Notes under the pieces: model-generated
What the model was told of the DNA's origin: nothing
Databases searched by the model: none
Seen by the model: the letters and a program-made list of their open reading frames with translations, nothing else
Source of the DNA: Methylibium sp. Root1272
Lineage (GTDB): Bacteria > Pseudomonadota > Gammaproteobacteria > Burkholderiales > Burkholderiaceae_C
Length of the DNA stretch: 64,000 nucleotides
NCBI RefSeq assembly: GCF_001425905.1
Contig: NZ_LMDY01000013.1
Location: 316,177-380,176, forward strand
Direction of reading: 5' to 3'
Shown: positions 1 through 7,967 of the stretch, one piece after another
How positions within the stretch are numbered: the stretch's first letter is position 1
How the letters are laid out: every line of letters begins with the position of its first letter
Translations under genes and position numbers: made by a program

Positions 1-132
1 GCCTGGTTCAACGGCCTGGGCGAGGCCGTCACCCTCGTCACCGGCCTCATCTTCATCGTCTGCGTCCTCGCCTTCCGCAGGGGACTCGTCGGCGAGGCTA
101 GGGCGCTGCTGGCGCGCTGGCGCCGGGCCTGA
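1..132 (+). CDS. Branched-chain amino acid ABC transporter permease, C-terminal fragment (LivM-like)
   Basis: The window opens inside this gene. The last 43 residues are readable and end in tga at 130-132. They contain one hydrophobic segment (LVTGLIFIVCVLAF) followed by a basic tail with FRRGLVGE. This pattern is usual at the C-terminus of LivM/LivH-type inner-membrane permeases, which import branched-chain amino acids or related substrates with periplasmic binding proteins. Substrate and full domain content cannot be judged from the fragment. It converges on yggS, whose stop lies 7 nt away. Confidence 0.6.
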   Translation, partial: AWFNGLGEAVTLVTGLIFIVCVLAFRRGLVGEARALLARWRRA

Positions 133-139
133 GCCCCGT

Positions 140-859
140 TCACCCGCCGGATCGCGCCGCTTCCGCCGGTGGGCGCCCGCCGAAGATCGCGGTGCCGACC
201 CGCACGAGGGTCGCGCCCTCCAACACCGCGGCCTCCAGATCGGCCGTCATGCCCATCGACAGTGTGTCGAGCGTCGGCCCTCCTGTCTTGTTGAGCCGCT
301 CCAGCAGCTCGCGCAGCTCGCGGTGCGGTCGGCGCTGGGCGACCAGATCGCCGGCCGGTTCAGGAATCGCCATCAGCCCGCGCAGCCGCAGCCGGGGCAG
401 TGCCGACACTGCACGCGCCACCGCCTCCACTTCGGTCGGCGCCAGACCGCTCTTGCTGGCCTCGCCGCTGATGTTGACCTGCAGGCAGACCTGCAAGGGT
501 GGCAGCGACGCCGGGCGCTGCTCGGACAGCCGCTGGGCGATCTTCAGCCGATCGACCGAATGCACCCAGTCGAAGGACTCCGCCACCACGCGCGTCTTGT
601 TGCTCTGCAGCGGGCCGATCAGGTGCCATTCGAGCCGGGCGCGGGCATCGGCCAGCGCGGCCATCTTGTCGAGCGCTTCCTGCACGTAGTTCTCGCCGAA
701 CCGCGTCTGCCCGGCGGCCAGCGCTTCGCGCACCGTGTCGGCGCCGAACGTCTTGCTGACCGCCAGCAGCGTGACGCTTGCCACGGGACGGCCCGCCGCG
801 TCACAGGCGCGTGCGATGCGCCTGCTCACTTCTTGTATCTTGCTCGCTATCGTCGCCAT
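140..859 (-). CDS. yggS: YggS/PROSC-family pyridoxal phosphate homeostasis protein
   Basis: This 239-residue protein matches the family's usual 230-240 residues. LLAVSKTF near residues 31-38 places the PLP-binding lysine at about K36. GENYVQEALDK and the late SMGMTADLEAAV phosphate-binding region are also characteristic. The family binds pyridoxal phosphate and buffers cellular vitamin B6 without a known catalytic reaction. The start at 859 gives MATIASKI and is preferred to upstream in-frame starts that would run into pilT. It is divergent from pilT, a common arrangement in Burkholderiales. Confidence 0.93.
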   Translation of the reverse strand: MATIASKIQEVSRRIARACDAAGRPVASVTLLAVSKTFGADTVREALAAGQTRFGENYVQEALDKMAALADARARLEWHLIGPLQSNKTRVVAESFDWVHSVDRLKIAQRLSEQRPASLPPLQVCLQVNISGEASKSGLAPTEVEAVARAVSALPRLRLRGLMAIPEPAGDLVAQRRPHRELRELLERLNKTGGPTLDTLSMGMTADLEAAVLEGATLVRVGTAIFGGRPPAEAARSGG

Positions 860-911
860 AATCCCTCGACCCTCTGCCGCCCGGTGAGCGCTGCGCTCTC
901 CACACCATCCC

Positions 912-1955
912 ATGGACATCACCCAACTGCTGGCGTTCTCGGTCAAGAACAAGGCCTCGGACCTGCACTTGTCCGCCGGCTTGCCGCCGATGATCCGGGT
1001 GCACGGCGACGTGCGGCGCATCAACGTGGATCCGCTGGACCACAAGAACGTGCACGACATGGTGTACGACATCATGAACGATGCGCAGCGCAAGGCCTAC
1101 GAGGAGACGCTGGAATGCGACTTCTCGTTCGAGATCCAGGGCCTGGCGCGCTTTCGGGTCAACGCCTTCAACCAGAACCGCGGCGCGGGCGCCGTGTTCC
1201 GCACCATCCCGAGCAAGATCCTGACGCTCGAGCAGCTGAACGCTCCGAAGATCTTCGCCGACCTGTCGCTCAAGCCGCGCGGCCTGGTGCTGGTGACCGG
1301 CCCGACCGGATCGGGCAAGAGCACCACGCTGGCCGGCATGGTCAACCACCTCAACGAGAACGAGTACGGTCACATCCTCACGGTCGAGGACCCGATCGAG
1401 TTCGTACACGATTCCAAGCGCTGCCTGATCAACCAGCGCGAGGTCGGGCCGCACACACTGAGCTTCAGCAATGCGCTGCGTTCGGCGCTGCGCGAGGATC
1501 CGGACGCGATCCTGGTGGGTGAAATGCGCGACCTGGAGACCATCCGTCTCGCGCTCACCGCGGCCGAAACCGGCCACCTGGTGTTCGGCACGCTGCACAC
1601 CAGCAGCGCGGCCAAGACGATCGACCGCGTGATCGACGTCTTTCCGGCCGCCGAGAAGGACATGGTGCGCGCGATGCTGTCGGAATCGCTGATCGGCGTG
1701 ATCTCGCAGACGCTCTGCAAGCTCAAGGACGGCTCCGGCCGGGTCGCCGCGCACGAGATCATGCTGGGCACGCCGGCCATCCGCAACCTGATCCGCGAGG
1801 CCAAGGTTGCGCAGATGTACAGCTCGATCCAGACCGGCAACAGCATGGGCATGCAGACGCTGGACCAGAACCTGACGGACCTGGTCCGCCGCAACCTCAT
1901 CACGCCGGCCGAGGCGCGCGGCAAGGCCAAGCTGCCCGAGAATTTCCCGGGTTGA
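912..1955 (+). CDS. pilT: Type IV pilus retraction ATPase PilT
   Basis: A 347-residue hexameric cytoplasmic ATPase that depolymerises type IV pili for twitching and DNA uptake. It has an N-terminal PAS-like region, Walker A GPTGSGKST at about residues 130-138, the Asp box EDPIEFVH, Walker B AILVGEMRD, and the PilT-specific C-terminal AIRNLIRE motif. The last motif separates it from the second homologue at 2657. The length equals the family norm. It begins a co-directional run with a cyclic-nucleotide-binding gene and pilU. Confidence 0.97.
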   Translation: MDITQLLAFSVKNKASDLHLSAGLPPMIRVHGDVRRINVDPLDHKNVHDMVYDIMNDAQRKAYEETLECDFSFEIQGLARFRVNAFNQNRGAGAVFRTIPSKILTLEQLNAPKIFADLSLKPRGLVLVTGPTGSGKSTTLAGMVNHLNENEYGHILTVEDPIEFVHDSKRCLINQREVGPHTLSFSNALRSALREDPDAILVGEMRDLETIRLALTAAETGHLVFGTLHTSSAAKTIDRVIDVFPAAEKDMVRAMLSESLIGVISQTLCKLKDGSGRVAAHEIMLGTPAIRNLIREAKVAQMYSSIQTGNSMGMQTLDQNLTDLVRRNLITPAEARGKAKLPENFPG

Positions 1956-1992
1956 GCCCGGGCACCGCCCCGCCGTCACCAGAGCGCTCACC

Positions 1993-2613
1993 GTGAAGAA
2001 GCAGCTCGATCGGGCGGGGGGCGAGGCGACGACTGCCGAAGGCGGCCTCGCCTCGGCGCGGACCGACGACGGCGAGGAGCGCGCGGCCGAGACGGTCGGT
2101 TGGGACGCCCGGGCCCGGCAGGCCCGAGCGCAAGCTTTCGACGAGGGCCGTGCCTCCGATCTCTTCGTGCAACTGTGGCAGGCCGACACGCACGTGGTCG
2201 ACCTGAGCGCCGCCGAACTGGGCCGCATCGCTGCGCACTTCCGCTACTTCACGGTGCCGGCCAGCCAGGAAGTGATCGGGCAGGACGAGCAGGGCAACTA
2301 CCTGCTGGTGGTCCTGGAAGGACGCGTCGGCGTCGAGCGCGTGCAACCCGGTGGCGGCCGGGCCCGCCTGGCCGAAGCCCGCGCCGGCGACATGCTGGGC
2401 GAGATGTCGGTGCTGGACGCCGGCTCGCGCTTCTCCGCCTGCACCACGCTCACGCCCTGCGTCGTGGCCGTGCTCGACGCCCAGCGGCTCGACGAGATGA
2501 TGGCGGCCGAGCCACGGCTCGCCATGGCACTGCTGGCCTCGCTTGCGCGGCGCCTTTCGCTGCGACTGCGCCAGGTCAGCGCGCGGCTCTCTGCTTTGTT
2601 GTCCGGTGGCTGA
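1993..2613 (+). CDS. Cyclic-nucleotide-binding-domain protein between pilT and pilU
   Basis: A 206-residue protein with a charged 60-residue N-terminal extension and then one CRP/PKA-type cNMP-binding fold. Visible elements are VPASQEVIGQDEQGNYLLVVLEGRVGV, the GDMLGEMSVLD phosphate-binding-cassette segment, and a C-terminal helix SLARRLSLRLRQVS. No helix-turn-helix follows, so it is not a typical CRP-type transcription factor. The start is gtg at 1993. It lies 37 nt after pilT and 43 nt before pilU on the same strand, so co-transcription is likely. A role in nucleotide-dependent control of pilus retraction is inferred only from position. Confidence 0.85.
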   Translation: MKKQLDRAGGEATTAEGGLASARTDDGEERAAETVGWDARARQARAQAFDEGRASDLFVQLWQADTHVVDLSAAELGRIAAHFRYFTVPASQEVIGQDEQGNYLLVVLEGRVGVERVQPGGGRARLAEARAGDMLGEMSVLDAGSRFSACTTLTPCVVAVLDAQRLDEMMAAEPRLAMALLASLARRLSLRLRQVSARLSALLSGG

Positions 2614-2656
2614 GCAGCGACCGCTGCGGCCTTCGTAAGTCCCAAGGGAGGAACTC

Positions 2657-3793
2657 ATGGAACGCGATCAAGCGTCGAAATTCGTCAACGACCTGCTGCG
2701 CCTGCTGGTCGCCCGCAACGGCTCAGACCTGTTCCTGACGGCCGACTTTCCGCCGGCGGTCAAGGTCGACGGCCGCGTCACCAAGGTGTCGCCGCAGCCG
2801 CTGACGCCCCAGCACACGATGGCACTGGCGCGCGCGATCATGAACGACAAGCAGGCGGCCGAGTTCGAGCGCACCAAGGAGTGCAACTTCGCGATCGCGC
2901 CGACCGGCATCGGCCGCTTCCGCGTCAACGCCTTCGTGCAACAGGGCTGCGTGGGCCTGGTGCTGCGGACCATCCCGCAGATCCTGCCGACGATCGACTC
3001 GCTAGGCCTGCCCCAGGTGCTGAAGGACGTGGCATCGACCAAGCGCGGGCTGGTGATCTTCGTCGGCGCCACCGGCTCGGGCAAGAGCACCTCGCTGGCG
3101 GCGATGGTGGACTACCGCAACGAGAACTCCTACGGCCACATCATCACCATCGAGGATCCGGTGGAGTTCGTGCACCCGCACAAGAACTGCATCGTGACGC
3201 AACGCGAGGTCGGCATCGACACCGAGGACTGGGCTCCGGCGCTGAAGAACACGCTGCGTCAGGCTCCCGACGTGATCCTGATGGGCGAGATCCGCGACCG
3301 CGAGACGATGGAGCATGCGGTCGCCTTCGCCGAGACCGGCCACCTGTGCATGGCGACGCTGCACGCCAACAGCGCCAACCAGGCGCTCGACCGCATCATC
3401 AACTTCTTCCCCGAGGAGCGGCGCGCGCAGCTGCTGATGGACCTGTCGCTGAACCTCAAGGCGCTGGTGTCGCAGCGCCTGCTGGCGCGCCAGGAAGGCC
3501 GTGGTCGCGTCGCGGCGATCGAGATCCTGCTGAACACGCCGCTGATCTCCGACCTGATCTTCAAGGGCGAGGTGGCCGAGATCAAGGAGATCATGAAGAA
3601 GAGCCGCGAGCTCGGCATGCAGACCTTCGACCAGAGCCTGTTCGACCTCTACGAAAGCCAGTTGGTCACCTACGAGGACGCCCTGCGCAACGCCGATTCG
3701 GTCAACGACCTGCGGCTACAGATCAAGCTCAACAGCAACCGGGCGCGCAATTCCGACCTGGCCTCGGGCACCGAGCACCTGACCATCGTCTGA
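2657..3793 (+). CDS. pilU: Type IV pilus retraction ATPase PilU (PilT paralogue)
   Basis: A 378-residue secretion-type ATPase homologous to PilT. Walker A is GATGSGKSTS, followed by EDPVEFVH and VILMGEIRDRETM. In place of the PilT motif AIRNLIRE it has LISDLIFKGEVAEIKE, as expected for PilU. It has a longer C-terminal tail ending TEHLTIV. PilU assists PilT-dependent retraction under load. A clear Shine-Dalgarno (gggagg) precedes the atg at 2657. Confidence 0.95.
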   Translation: MERDQASKFVNDLLRLLVARNGSDLFLTADFPPAVKVDGRVTKVSPQPLTPQHTMALARAIMNDKQAAEFERTKECNFAIAPTGIGRFRVNAFVQQGCVGLVLRTIPQILPTIDSLGLPQVLKDVASTKRGLVIFVGATGSGKSTSLAAMVDYRNENSYGHIITIEDPVEFVHPHKNCIVTQREVGIDTEDWAPALKNTLRQAPDVILMGEIRDRETMEHAVAFAETGHLCMATLHANSANQALDRIINFFPEERRAQLLMDLSLNLKALVSQRLLARQEGRGRVAAIEILLNTPLISDLIFKGEVAEIKEIMKKSRELGMQTFDQSLFDLYESQLVTYEDALRNADSVNDLRLQIKLNSNRARNSDLASGTEHLTIV

Positions 3794-3798
3794 GTAAC

Positions 3799-3826
3799 CC
3801 GCGGCCTGCCCGGCCGCGGTGGTTTG
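3799..3826 (+). terminator. Hairpin after pilU, possible terminator
   Basis: ccgcggcc at 3799-3806 pairs perfectly with ggccgcgg at 3812-3819 around a 5-nt loop. Only a weak T run (tggtttg) follows, so it may act as a terminator or as a processing or stability element at the end of the pilT-pilU transcript. Confidence 0.45.
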
Positions 3827-3887
3827 AGCGATCATTGCGGCGTAGAACGGCCTCGTTTGGAGGCCGTTGCCTTTTCGGAGACGCTCG

Positions 3888-4781
3888 ATGACCAGCAAGA
3901 CCTACGATCCGGTTCCCTCGCAGCGCGTGGCCTTCCTCGGCCTGGGTGTGATGGGGCATCCCATGGCAGGCCACCTGGCGCGCGCCGGCCACAGCGTGTG
4001 CGTCTACAACCGCACCGCGGCCAAGGCACAGGCCTGGGTGAGCGAATACGGCGGCCGCTCGGCGCCGACGCCCAGCGCCGCGGCGCAGGATGCCGACATC
4101 GTGTTCGCCTGCGTCGGCAACGACGCCGACCTCCGTTCGGTGACGACCGGCCCCGACGGCGCTTTCCAGGCCATGAAGCCCGGCGCCGTGTTCGTGGACC
4201 ACACCACCGCGTCGGCCGACATCGCGCGCGAGCTGGCCGCAGCGGCGCGCGCGCGCGGCCTGGGCTTTGTCGACGCCCCGGTCTCGGGTGGCAACCTCGG
4301 CGCGATCAATGGCGCGCTCACGGTGATGTGCGGCGGCGATGCGGCCGCCTTCGCGAAGATCCAACCGGTGGCGATGGCCTTCTCGAAGGCGGTCACGCTG
4401 CTCGGCGATGCCGGCGCCGGCCAGCTGGCGAAGATGGTGAACCAGATCGCGATCGCCGGCCTGGTGCAGGGCCTCAGCGAGGCGATCGCCTTCGGTCAGA
4501 AAGCCGGGCTGGACATGAAGGCCGTGCTCGGCGTGATCGGCAAGGGCGCGGCGCAGAGTTGGCAGATGGACAATCGCGGCCCGACGATGGTGGACGGCAA
4601 GTTCGACTTCGGTTTCGCGGTCGACTGGATGCGCAAGGACCTCGGGCTGTGCCTGGACGAGGCGAAGCGCAACGGCGCCCGCCTGCCGGTGACGGCGCTG
4701 GTCGACCAGTTCTATGCGGACGTGCAGGCCGATGACGGTGGCCGGCGCGACACCTCGAGCCTGATCCAGCGCCTGAAATAG
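3888..4781 (+). CDS. NAD(P)-dependent beta-hydroxyacid dehydrogenase (3-hydroxyisobutyrate dehydrogenase family)
   Basis: A 297-residue oxidoreductase. The N-terminal Rossmann fold has VAFLGLGVMGHPMAGHL (GxGxxG). The substrate-binding signature is DAPVSGGNLGAINGAL. QLAKMVNQI supplies the catalytic lysine of the family. The C-terminal all-alpha domain is complete. Members oxidise 3-hydroxyisobutyrate, tartronate semialdehyde, glyoxylate or succinic semialdehyde, and the substrate cannot be chosen from sequence alone. The atg at 3888 follows tcggag and is preferred to an in-frame atg 21 nt upstream that would add MPFRRRS. Confidence 0.88.
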   Translation: MTSKTYDPVPSQRVAFLGLGVMGHPMAGHLARAGHSVCVYNRTAAKAQAWVSEYGGRSAPTPSAAAQDADIVFACVGNDADLRSVTTGPDGAFQAMKPGAVFVDHTTASADIARELAAAARARGLGFVDAPVSGGNLGAINGALTVMCGGDAAAFAKIQPVAMAFSKAVTLLGDAGAGQLAKMVNQIAIAGLVQGLSEAIAFGQKAGLDMKAVLGVIGKGAAQSWQMDNRGPTMVDGKFDFGFAVDWMRKDLGLCLDEAKRNGARLPVTALVDQFYADVQADDGGRRDTSSLIQRLK

Positions 4782-4791
4782 TCGACGGGGA

Positions 4792-4814
4792 GAGCGGCCG
4801 CGCAGCGGCCGCTC
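4792..4814. terminator. Perfect hairpin between convergent genes
   Basis: gagcggccgc at 4792-4801 and gcggccgctc at 4805-4814 form a 10-bp stem with a 3-nt loop in the 40-nt gap between the dehydrogenase and the dolP-like gene. There is no T tract on either side, so its terminator role is inferred from stem strength and convergent placement. Confidence 0.4.
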
Positions 4815-4821
4815 CGCGATC

Positions 4822-5517
4822 TCAGGGGGCGGGGGACGAGGCCGCCGGCGCCGACGAGTTCTTCGGCACCGTCTGCGCGAGTTCGGCCTCCGAGATGATC
4901 TCGAAGGCCTTGACGACTTTCACGACCCCGGACACGCCCCGGGCGATCGCCACGCCGCGGTCGGCCTCGCGCTCGGTGACGCGACCCATCAGGTAGACGA
5001 TGCCGCGGTCGGTGACCACCTTGTAGGCATTGGCGAAGATGTCGCGCGCATCGACGTAGCTCGCCTTCACCTTGCTCGTGATCAGCGCATCGTTCGAGCG
5101 GTCGACCAACGAGGTCGCCGGGCCCACGGCCAGTTCGTTCAGCAGGGAGCGGACGTTCTCGAGCTTCGAGACCGCGGCCTCGACCGCCGCCTTGTCGGCC
5201 TCGGTCGGCACCTCGCCGGTCAGCAGCACCGTGCGGTTGAAGCTGGTCAGGCTGACCCGACCCCGCTCGCCGATGGCTTCCTTGACGCGCGCCGCACCCT
5301 TCAGTTCGATGCCCTGGTCTTCGAGTTGCGCCCCCGACGTGCGGCGGTCGCTGTAGACCAGCGCGCTGCCGACGGCCGCACCGCCGATCAGCAGCGCACA
5401 GCCGCTCAAGGCGCCCGACAGCGAGGCGCAGGCCAGGACCGCCAGCGCAACGCGCCGGACCGTGCGGGGCGATCCGGTCGCCGCCTTGTCAGGCAAAAGA
5501 GAGGTTCGTGAGGTCAT
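4822..5517 (-). CDS. dolP: BON-domain outer-membrane lipoprotein (DolP/YraP/OsmY family)
   Basis: A 231-residue protein with an export signal ending in the lipobox-like LSGC (about residues 37-40), then two BON domains. One is around IELKGAARVKEAIG..RVSLTSFNRTVLLTGEV. The other is around DALITSKVKASY..FANAYKVVTDRGIVYLMGRV. DolP homologues bind anionic phospholipid and support outer-membrane integrity. The start overlaps the upstream SIS gene by 4 nt (atga), matching the E. coli order yraN-diaA-dolP. The tail is rich in Ala/Pro/Ser. Confidence 0.85.
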   Translation of the reverse strand: MTSRTSLLPDKAATGSPRTVRRVALAVLACASLSGALSGCALLIGGAAVGSALVYSDRRTSGAQLEDQGIELKGAARVKEAIGERGRVSLTSFNRTVLLTGEVPTEADKAAVEAAVSKLENVRSLLNELAVGPATSLVDRSNDALITSKVKASYVDARDIFANAYKVVTDRGIVYLMGRVTEREADRGVAIARGVSGVVKVVKAFEIISEAELAQTVPKNSSAPAASSPAP

Positions 5518-6116
5518 GTAAGGTCCTGTTCACCGAGCAGTTGCACGTCGACCGCGTCGCACAGACAGTGGATCGCGAGGATGTGCACTTCCTGAATGCG
5601 CGCCGTGCGCTCGTGCGGCACGCAGATGTGTACGTCGGTCTCGGTCAGGCGAGCGCCGAGCTTGCCGCCGCCCCGCCCGGTGAGGGCGATGACGGTCATG
5701 TCCTTGTCGTGGGCCGCGTCCACCGCAGCCACCACGTTGGCCGAGTTACCGCTGGTCGTGATGGCCAGCAGCACGTCACCGGGATTGCCCAGCGCCTGCA
5801 CCTGCTTGGCGTAGATCGCGGAGAAATCGTAGTCGTTGCCGAGCGCGGTGATGATGGAGGTGTCGGTGTTCAGCGCGATCGCGGCCAGGCCGGGGCGCTC
5901 GCGCTCGAAACGGCCGACGAACTCGGCCGCGAAATGCTGCGCGTCGCTGGCGGAGCCCCCGTTGCCGCAGGCCAGCACCTTGCCGCCGGCGGTGATGCAA
6001 CCGAGCACGGCCTGAACCGCATCGGCAATCGGCTTGCTCAACACCTCGGCCGCCTGATTCTTCAGGTCGGCACTGTCGAAGAAGTGCCGCTGGATTCGTT
6101 GTTCAAGCATGCCCAT
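5514..6116 (-). CDS. diaA: SIS-domain protein, DiaA / phosphoheptose isomerase (GmhA) type
   Basis: A 200-residue single SIS domain with GGKVLACGNGGSASDAQHFAAEFVGRFE, ITTSGNSANVVAAV and PHERTARIQEVHILAIHCLCD. Both GmhA (sedoheptulose-7-phosphate isomerase for LPS heptose) and DiaA (DnaA-binding initiation regulator) share this fold. The placement between yraN and dolP favours DiaA, but the motifs also agree with GmhA, so the symbol is provisional. Two adjacent starts are possible, at 6116 (MGMLEQ) and 6110 (MLEQ). The stop overlaps the dolP-like start. Confidence 0.85.
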   Translation of the reverse strand: MGMLEQRIQRHFFDSADLKNQAAEVLSKPIADAVQAVLGCITAGGKVLACGNGGSASDAQHFAAEFVGRFERERPGLAAIALNTDTSIITALGNDYDFSAIYAKQVQALGNPGDVLLAITTSGNSANVVAAVDAAHDKDMTVIALTGRGGGKLGARLTETDVHICVPHERTARIQEVHILAIHCLCDAVDVQLLGEQDLT

Positions 6117-6182
6117 GATGATATGACACGCTTTCGCGGGCCCGGGTTCCGCGAGCCGCCTCGTGCAGTTCGGTCGAGGGCG

Positions 6183-6551
6183 TCAGGAAGCGTCGAAAGC
6201 CGCGTGCAGCCACTCGATGTGCTCCCCTTCGATCGCCACCACGTCGAAGCGGCAGGGCGGCGGCGAGGCAAAGCGCATCAGGTAGTGGCGCGCGGCGCGC
6301 ACGAGCCGTTGCTGCTTCACGGCGGACACGGTGGCCGCGGCACCGCCGTGCGAACGGGCGGCTCGTGTACGCACCTCGACGAACACCAGCGTGCCGTCGC
6401 GATCCCTCAGCACGAGGTCGATCTCGCCGCCTCGCACGCGCGGGCCGCCGGCGACTCGATAATTGCGCTCCACCAGCCTGAGTCCGGCGCGCAGCAGGTG
6501 AGCCAGCGCCCGGTCCTCGCCTCCATCCCCCACCGCCTTGGTCGTGACCAT
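6183..6551 (-). CDS. yraN: YraN family endonuclease-fold protein (UPF0102)
   Basis: A 122-residue protein with the nuclease-like motif pattern GGEDRALAHLLRAGLRLVERN, GGEIDLVLRDRDGTLVFVEVRTR and CRFDVVAIEG, giving E..D..E-x-K/R-like acidic residues of a restriction-endonuclease fold. The function is not established. The chosen start MVTTKAVG at 6551 gives the family's usual length. Its 5' end overlaps the 5' end of rsmI on the other strand by 14 nt. In E. coli lpoA precedes yraN, but no lpoA is seen here. Confidence 0.88.
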   Translation of the reverse strand: MVTTKAVGDGGEDRALAHLLRAGLRLVERNYRVAGGPRVRGGEIDLVLRDRDGTLVFVEVRTRAARSHGGAAATVSAVKQQRLVRAARHYLMRFASPPPCRFDVVAIEGEHIEWLHAAFDAS

Positions 6552-7476
6552 CGACGCCCCGTTGATCCAGCAAGCTGCCGCCAGCGCGGCCGGTGCGCAG
6601 CAGTATCCCAAAGCCACGCTCTATGTCGTGGCCACGCCCATCGGCAACCTCGCCGACCTGACGCTGCGTGCGATCCATGCGCTCGGACTGGTCGACGCGG
6701 TGGCCTGCGAAGACACGCGCGTCACCGCGCCGCTGTTGCGTCACCTGGGGCTCGACAAGCCGCTGATCGCGCTGCACGAGCACAACGAGACCCAGGCCGC
6801 CGGCGCGGTGATCGAGCGGCTGGCGCGCGGCGAGCGCGTCGCCTACGCCAGCGATGCCGGCACGCCGGCCGTCAGCGACCCCGGCGCACGGCTGGTGGCC
6901 GCGGTGCGCGCTGCCGGCCACCGTGTGCTGCCGCTGCCGGGGCCCAGCAGCGTCACCACTGCGCTCAGCGCGGCCGGCGACACACAGGGCCAGGGCTTCC
7001 GCTTCGTCGGCTTCCTGTCCAGCAAGGCCGTCGAGCGCGCGGCCCAGTTGCGCGAACTGGCCACCCGCTCGGAGACGACCGTGCTGTTCGAGGCACCTCA
7101 CCGCATCACCGCGCTGGCCGGCGCCCTGGCCGAAGCGATGCCGGCACGCTCGCTGAGCCTGTGTCGCGAGTTGACCAAGCAGTTCGAGCACGTCGAGACC
7201 CTGGACGCCGCGGCCTTGCCGAACTGGCTGGCGGCCGACCCGCACCGCATCCGCGGCGAGTTCGTGCTGGTGCTGCACGCCCTGCCGGCCACGGCCGGCG
7301 AGGACGGCCCGATGAACGCCGGCGCCGAGCGACTGTTGCGCACCCTGGTCGCGGCACTGCCGCTGAAGCAGGCCGTGGCACTGACGGCAGAGGCCACAGG
7401 CGCGCCCCGCAATGCCCTCTACGAGCGGGCGTTGCAGCTGAAGTCCGGAGCGCCGACCGAAGACGACGCGGCTTGA
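6538..7476 (+). CDS. rsmI: 16S rRNA (cytidine-1402 2'-O) methyltransferase RsmI
   Basis: A 312-residue protein with the tetrapyrrole-methylase fold. Diagnostic stretches are LYVVATPIGNLADLTLRAI, CEDTRVTAPLLRHL, YASDAGTPAVSDPGARLV, PLPGPSSVTTALS and VLFEAPHRI. RsmI uses S-adenosylmethionine to methylate the 2'-O of C1402 in the 16S rRNA decoding centre. The start is non-ATG, either ttg at 6538 or gtg at 6544. Both lie in the overlap with the divergent yraN start. Confidence 0.95.
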   Translation: MVVTIDAPLIQQAAASAAGAQQYPKATLYVVATPIGNLADLTLRAIHALGLVDAVACEDTRVTAPLLRHLGLDKPLIALHEHNETQAAGAVIERLARGERVAYASDAGTPAVSDPGARLVAAVRAAGHRVLPLPGPSSVTTALSAAGDTQGQGFRFVGFLSSKAVERAAQLRELATRSETTVLFEAPHRITALAGALAEAMPARSLSLCRELTKQFEHVETLDAAALPNWLAADPHRIRGEFVLVLHALPATAGEDGPMNAGAERLLRTLVAALPLKQAVALTAEATGAPRNALYERALQLKSGAPTEDDAA

Positions 7477-7484
7477 TCCCGGCT

Positions 7485-7820
7485 TTAGCCCTTGGGCGGG
7501 ACGGCCTGGCGATCGTGCTTCTGGTGCCGGATATCGCGGCTCGCTCGGTTCTGCAGCTTCGTCAGGCGCTTGCGTTCGCCGGGTCTCACGTCGCCGTCGG
7601 CCTTCGCCCGGGTTTCCGCCTTGTCGATGTGGGCCTGTTCCTTTTCGAGCCGGACCGTCTCCCGGGGCGTCAGCGCGCCGGAACCCACGCCCTGCTGGAT
7701 GCGCTGCTCCGGGCGCTGCTCGCGCTGGTCGATGCGCGGCGTGGCGGTCACGCCTTGCGCAAAGCTGGCGCCGACGGCAGCCAGCAGGACGGCACTCAAC
7801 AGGACGGGAATGGCTTTCAT
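7485..7820 (-). CDS. Small exported protein of unknown function
   Basis: A 111-residue protein with a clear signal peptide (MKAIPVLLSAVLLAAVGASFAQ). The mature part is highly charged and Q/R/K/E-rich, with a likely long helix LTPRETVRLEKEQAHIDKAE. Similar short periplasmic proteins are common in Burkholderiales, but I cannot name a function. The start at 7820 follows a gagg ribosome-binding sequence. The gene lies between rsmI, whose stop is 8 nt from its own, and the divergent tldD. Confidence 0.75.
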   Translation of the reverse strand: MKAIPVLLSAVLLAAVGASFAQGVTATPRIDQREQRPEQRIQQGVGSGALTPRETVRLEKEQAHIDKAETRAKADGDVRPGERKRLTKLQNRASRDIRHQKHDRQAVPPKG

Positions 7821-7967
7821 CACAATTGCTCCTCGCTCGGACAAAGGTGGGAAGATGCCCACTCCCTCCCAACGCCGAGGCTGCAAGGCCGTGCACCCAT
7901 CCGCCGAACGAATCGGTAAAGTTTGGTGAAGCGGGCGTCATCTCCTGCTGCCTAGAATCGAATCACC

